Assembly (NCBI GenBank): GCA_914767715.1
Contig: OU612068.1
Span: forward strand, 7,938,001-8,002,000
Direction of reading: 5' to 3'
DNA length: 64,000 nucleotides
Origin: Membranipora membranacea
Taxonomy: Eukaryota > Bryozoa > Gymnolaemata > Cheilostomatida > Membraniporidae
In this document: positions 62,342 through 64,000 of the stretch, one piece after another
Layout: each line of letters opens with the position of its first letter
Numbering within the stretch: the first letter of the stretch is position 1
The notes under the pieces: generated by a model
What the model saw: the letters and a program-made list of their open reading frames with translations, nothing else
Told to the model about the DNA's origin: nothing
Database searches by the model: none
Position numbers and translations under genes: made by a program

Positions 62342-63794
62342 CTCAAGAATTCCTGGCGTGCAAATGGGATGTTACCTAGGGATGGTTGGGTAATTGAAAC
62401 AGGATCTTATTGTATATAGAGCTTTTATTTCTTCGCTTGCTATTAACTCGCTGTCTTATAATGGGGATCAGTTGTCTGCCAAGCAAATTCAAAACTAGAA
62501 AGAAAGGCAACACTTTCACAATACAATTACTCAAAATGCTTAAAATGCCTTCAAAATTCATTTGTTAGATTGAGTTATCTTTCCTTTCTCCAACTGACGC
62601 CTTATGGGGAAAACATGTTAAATATCTCAAGCAATGAGTATTTATTGTTATTTTTTGCCTAGAATTGATCACTGAGGAATGAAGACTAAAGCTCACATGC
62701 TCTTTTATATGTTGTCAGGAAGATGCTCTATTTTTATCATCCTAAGTGAAGTCAATTTTTTATTGGGGAGGGAGTTATCCCCTCAAGAGTACAGGTGCTG
62801 TCACCCATTGCACCAAAGCCACACCCTATAAAATTGATCACCGGAAACTAGGCTACTCTTCAGTCTATATCAATGATGCAAGGGGAGATATTTATACTGC
62901 AGCTGAGGTGTGTAAAACACTCAGTTGGCCTTACCAAATAAGGAATGACTGCCTTATACTGGCACGCCATCAATCCTAGCCAGGTCCTTTCAGTGTAAGT
63001 GAGATACATCATGTTGTCTAGTCGTAACTAATAACTGTTGTTGTCTTTCTGTCAGATTAAGATATTACTCTCAGATAATAACCTCAGGTTGGCCTTTATA
63101 AATCCCAGAGGTGGAGTAACGTCCATCAGGATGTAGAGCGAGTGGTCATGAATGACTCATACATAACATGCCGCTGCTGCAAATGTACGATGTTGCTAGT
63201 TGTGCACATACAACACAAATTGCGTAGACAGGAAACACCAGCCATGTGCTTCGGTGTGAAATATATATATATATATTCTAGGTCCCTGATCGAAGACATT
63301 GCAAAAAAGAACAAAGTGAATGAACTGAAAGTGGTGAAATAAATATTTGTGTTCAATGTAATAAAAAAGGAAAACGAATGAGCAAATCAGCAAGAGAAGA
63401 AAACTTGATAATAACGCTATCACTTAATTAGTCTAGTAAATTCACTAGTGATAGTTTTTATACAAAATATACAAATTTTGGCTAAAATATCAGTTCTTGT
63501 GTTCACTTTTAAAGAAAATTCAGCAAGCTGTCCTGCAGTTACAATTGCATGCTTAGCACGAGGATTGTCATTGGTGGTCTGAGATAAGTATAAACATGAC
63601 AGCACAGCTGGGTACCTTTACAAAATTATTGCACACTTTTGCACCAAGTGCGGATTCAACAGATCATTGTTCCCAAAGATCAATTGGAAAGCATCTTAAA
63701 AAAACTATTTTGATGTATAAACGATAGAAATTGCCGAATACAAGCGATGGATAACATAATCGTCACGTACATTACATAGATATTGGTGTTTATA
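62342..63794. other. Intergenic region, no gene recognised
   Basis: Separates the small orphan gene from the membrane-protein tail. Frames at 62376-62561 (-) and 62746-62979 (+) lack motifs. A short dinucleotide AT run sits at about 63261-63275. Confidence 0.5.
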
Positions 63795-63998
63795 TTAAGG
63801 TACATCATAGCTTGATATTATATTGCTGTTATTTGTGTTGAGGTCACTGCAAGTGGTCATAGAATCACTTGGATCAGTCAATAGCATAGAAGTGGGTGTA
63901 TTAGAATTCATCTTTTGCTGTACGATCCACCTCTTTCTTGGTTTGGATCTACGACGTCGATATAACCATATTTTGACGATGACTAGAATAGATGCCAT
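63795..63998 (-). CDS. C-terminal exon of a membrane protein (partial, cut by window end)
   Basis: The - strand frame enters from beyond the right edge. It begins with a hydrophobic run (ASILVIVKIWLY) followed at once by RRRRSKPRKRW, a strong cytoplasmic stop-transfer patch, then about 45 Ser/Thr/Asn-rich residues ending SSYDVP and a TAA at 63795. This looks like the end of a membrane span plus a short cytosolic tail, such as that of a single-pass receptor or the last helix of a multi-pass one. The Met at 63998 may be internal. The family cannot be told without the missing exons. Confidence 0.45.
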   Translation of the reverse strand: MASILVIVKIWLYRRRRSKPRKRWIVQQKMNSNTPTSMLLTDPSDSMTTCSDLNTNNSNIISSYDVP

Positions 63999-64000
63999 TA

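Noticed and set aside
62746-62979. Possible SINE or small gene (GGTGCAATGGGT-like A box on the - strand)
   Set aside because: An A-box-like motif is visible but there is no B box at the right distance and no repeat partner in the window.
1-64000. CRISPR arrays, operons, riboswitches, bacterial insertion sequences
   Set aside because: None seen. Spliced genes and poly(A) signals show that this is eukaryotic nuclear DNA.

Overview
This is animal nuclear DNA. The genes are split into many short exons with GT-AG introns of roughly 100 to 4,000 bases, the composition is AT-rich, and small inverted-repeat transposons are scattered through introns. The protein families present (LRIG, SMARCD, WDR88, CCS, a NIK-like MAP3K) point to a non-vertebrate metazoan with a fairly compact genome. 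I cannot fix the phylum from this window. I built exon models by hand; in each main gene every junction is GT-AG and the summed coding length is a multiple of three.

Layout, left to right. 1-3200 has no recognisable gene and holds two adjacent hairpins. 3201-23099 (+) is a 20-exon LRIG receptor of 1,299 residues: signal peptide, about 16 leucine-rich repeats, three Ig domains, one membrane span and a long tail with two YMNL motifs. 24615-29936 (-) is a 7-exon short-chain dehydrogenase. 32399-33184 (+) is an intronless copper chaperone for superoxide dismutase (CCS). It converges tail-to-tail on 33326-37076 (-), an 8-exon WDR88 WD40 protein. 37728-38223 (-) is a tentative small tail-anchored protein. 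40037-46100 (-) is the 12-exon SWI/SNF subunit SMARCD (BAF60).

46101-48788 lies between two divergent genes. It carries two tandem copies of an inverted-repeat element, one of which contains a broken piece of a non-LTR retrotransposon. 48789-60412 (+) is a 21-exon, 1,136-residue NIK/MAP3K14-like kinase with an N-terminal TAZ-like Cys/His zinc cluster. 61357-62341 (-) is a small 89-residue orphan, and 63795-63998 (-) is the tail of a membrane protein that starts beyond the window.

The genes do not form an operon or obvious pathway; they are ordinary eukaryotic neighbours. The most unusual content is the TAZ-like plus NIK-like kinase, a CCS that has lost metal ligands in two of its three domains, and a rich set of small palindromic and terminal-inverted-repeat elements.
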